Below the pieces are notes generated by a model. That model did not search any database, was not told the origin of the DNA, and saw only the letters and a program-made list of their open reading frames with translations. From positions 1 through 8,096 of the forward strand of contig JAJBSZ010000075.1 of assembly GCA_020861125.1 (NCBI GenBank): a stretch of 8,096 nt of DNA, given 5' to 3'. Position numbers and translations under genes: made by a program. The stretch comes from Planctomycetota bacterium (GTDB lineage: Bacteria; Planctomycetota; SZUA-567). Within the stretch, counting starts at the first letter, position 1. Each line of letters starts with the position of its first letter. Shown piece after piece: positions 7,597-8,096 of the stretch.

Positions 7597-8096
7597 ATGA
7601 CAGCGAGCGATGAACACCCCAGCACCATCACGGCCAAGCCGGCCGACTATTTCGGCCAGTACGGTGGCCGCTATGTGGGAGAGACCCTGCGGCCAGCCCT
7701 GGACAGTCTGGAACGGGAATACGTGACAGCGATGGCCGACCCGGAGTTTCACCAGGAACTGAACCGCATTCTCGCCACCTGGGTCGGCCGGCCCACACCG
7801 CTGCTCTTCGCCGAGAATGCCAGCCGGTCCCTTGGCGGCGCTCGGATCTACATCAAACTGGAGGGCCTGGCCCACACCGGCGCCCACAAGATAAACAATG
7901 CCGTCGGCCAGGCCCTCCTTGCCAAACGCATGGGCAAACGCCGGGTCATCGCCGAGACCGGGGCCGGCCAGCACGGTCTTGCCACCGCCGCCGCCTGCGC
8001 CAAACTCGGTCTGGATTGCACCGTCTATATGGGTTCGGTGGATGTGGCCCGGCAGCGTCCCAAAGTTTTTGCCATGGAGATGATGGGAGCCCAGGT
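7597..8096 (+). CDS. trpB: Tryptophan synthase beta chain (3' partial)
   Basis: TrpB condenses indole with L-serine to tryptophan on pyridoxal phosphate, receiving indole from TrpA through an internal tunnel. Only the first 166 codons are in the window; the frame is open at the right edge, and about 230-240 more residues are expected. Motifs seen: [13 protein letters not shown] (19-31), VGRPTPL (63-69), [10 protein letters not shown] with the PLP Schiff-base Lys98, and ETGAGQHG with catalytic Glu120. The 22-residue spacing between Lys98 and Glu120 equals that of Lys87 and Glu109 in Salmonella TrpB. GQHG rather than GQWG marks the TrpB1 class. Residues 87-92 read KLEGLA where KREDLx is usual. 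The start ATG 7597 lies 26 bases after trpCF, with GGAAAG (7582-7587) as a modest ribosome site; a short polar N-terminal extension precedes YFGQYGG, as is common. trpA is the expected next gene. Confidence 0.96.
   Translation, partial: MTASDEHPSTITAKPADYFGQYGGRYVGETLRPALDSLEREYVTAMADPEFHQELNRILATWVGRPTPLLFAENASRSLGGARIYIKLEGLAHTGAHKINNAVGQALLAKRMGKRRVIAETGAGQHGLATAAACAKLGLDCTVYMGSVDVARQRPKVFAMEMMGAQ

Overview
The window is a stretch of a GC-rich bacterial chromosome. It holds the 3' part of a metalloprotease gene, followed by most of a tryptophan biosynthesis operon, all on the + strand. Gene density is high, the trp genes sit 2 to 26 bases apart, and there are no mobile elements, RNA genes or CRISPR repeats. 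The gene order trpE-trpGD-trpCF-trpB, with both fusions, is the same as in enteric bacteria. The high GC, the divergent protein motifs and the presequence-protease neighbour instead suggest a non-enteric Gram-negative, perhaps of the Desulfobacterota (former Deltaproteobacteria). That assignment is inference and not secure.

Bases 2-2731: a zinc metalloprotease of family M16C (presequence protease/Cym1/PreP type). Its N-terminus, including the HxxEH zinc motif, lies just off the left edge. Bases 2732-3110 hold no enzyme gene but are dense with control signals. In order these are a likely intrinsic terminator (2764-2789), a sigma-70-type promoter whose -35 lies inside that hairpin (TTGCGG, 17 bases, TATAAA), a 54-codon leader peptide with five Trp codons (2844-3008), and a perfect 22-base palindrome followed by a T-rich run (3047-3077).

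The leader can be read as a complete ribosome-mediated attenuator. Segment 1 (2941-2955, over the last Trp codons) can pair with segment 2 (2960-2974). Segment 2 (2966-2976) can pair without a mismatch with segment 3 (3045-3055). Segment 3 is also the left arm of the terminator. Stalling at the Trp codons when charged tRNA-Trp is scarce would free segment 2 and let transcription enter trpE. This leader is the most interesting object in the window.

Bases 3111-8096: trpE (anthranilate synthase I), trpGD (glutamine amidotransferase fused to anthranilate phosphoribosyltransferase), trpCF (indole-glycerol-phosphate synthase fused to phosphoribosylanthranilate isomerase) and the first 166 codons of trpB (tryptophan synthase beta). 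Together they carry chorismate to indole-glycerol phosphate and on to tryptophan; trpA would be expected beyond the right edge. Control appears two-layered: attenuation at the leader, and probable feedback inhibition of TrpE through its N-terminal LFES motif. Several family-signature positions are altered (TrpD GIGGDG, TrpG CLGHE, IGPS LSVLTV, TrpB KLEGLA), while the catalytic residues that can be checked are kept.
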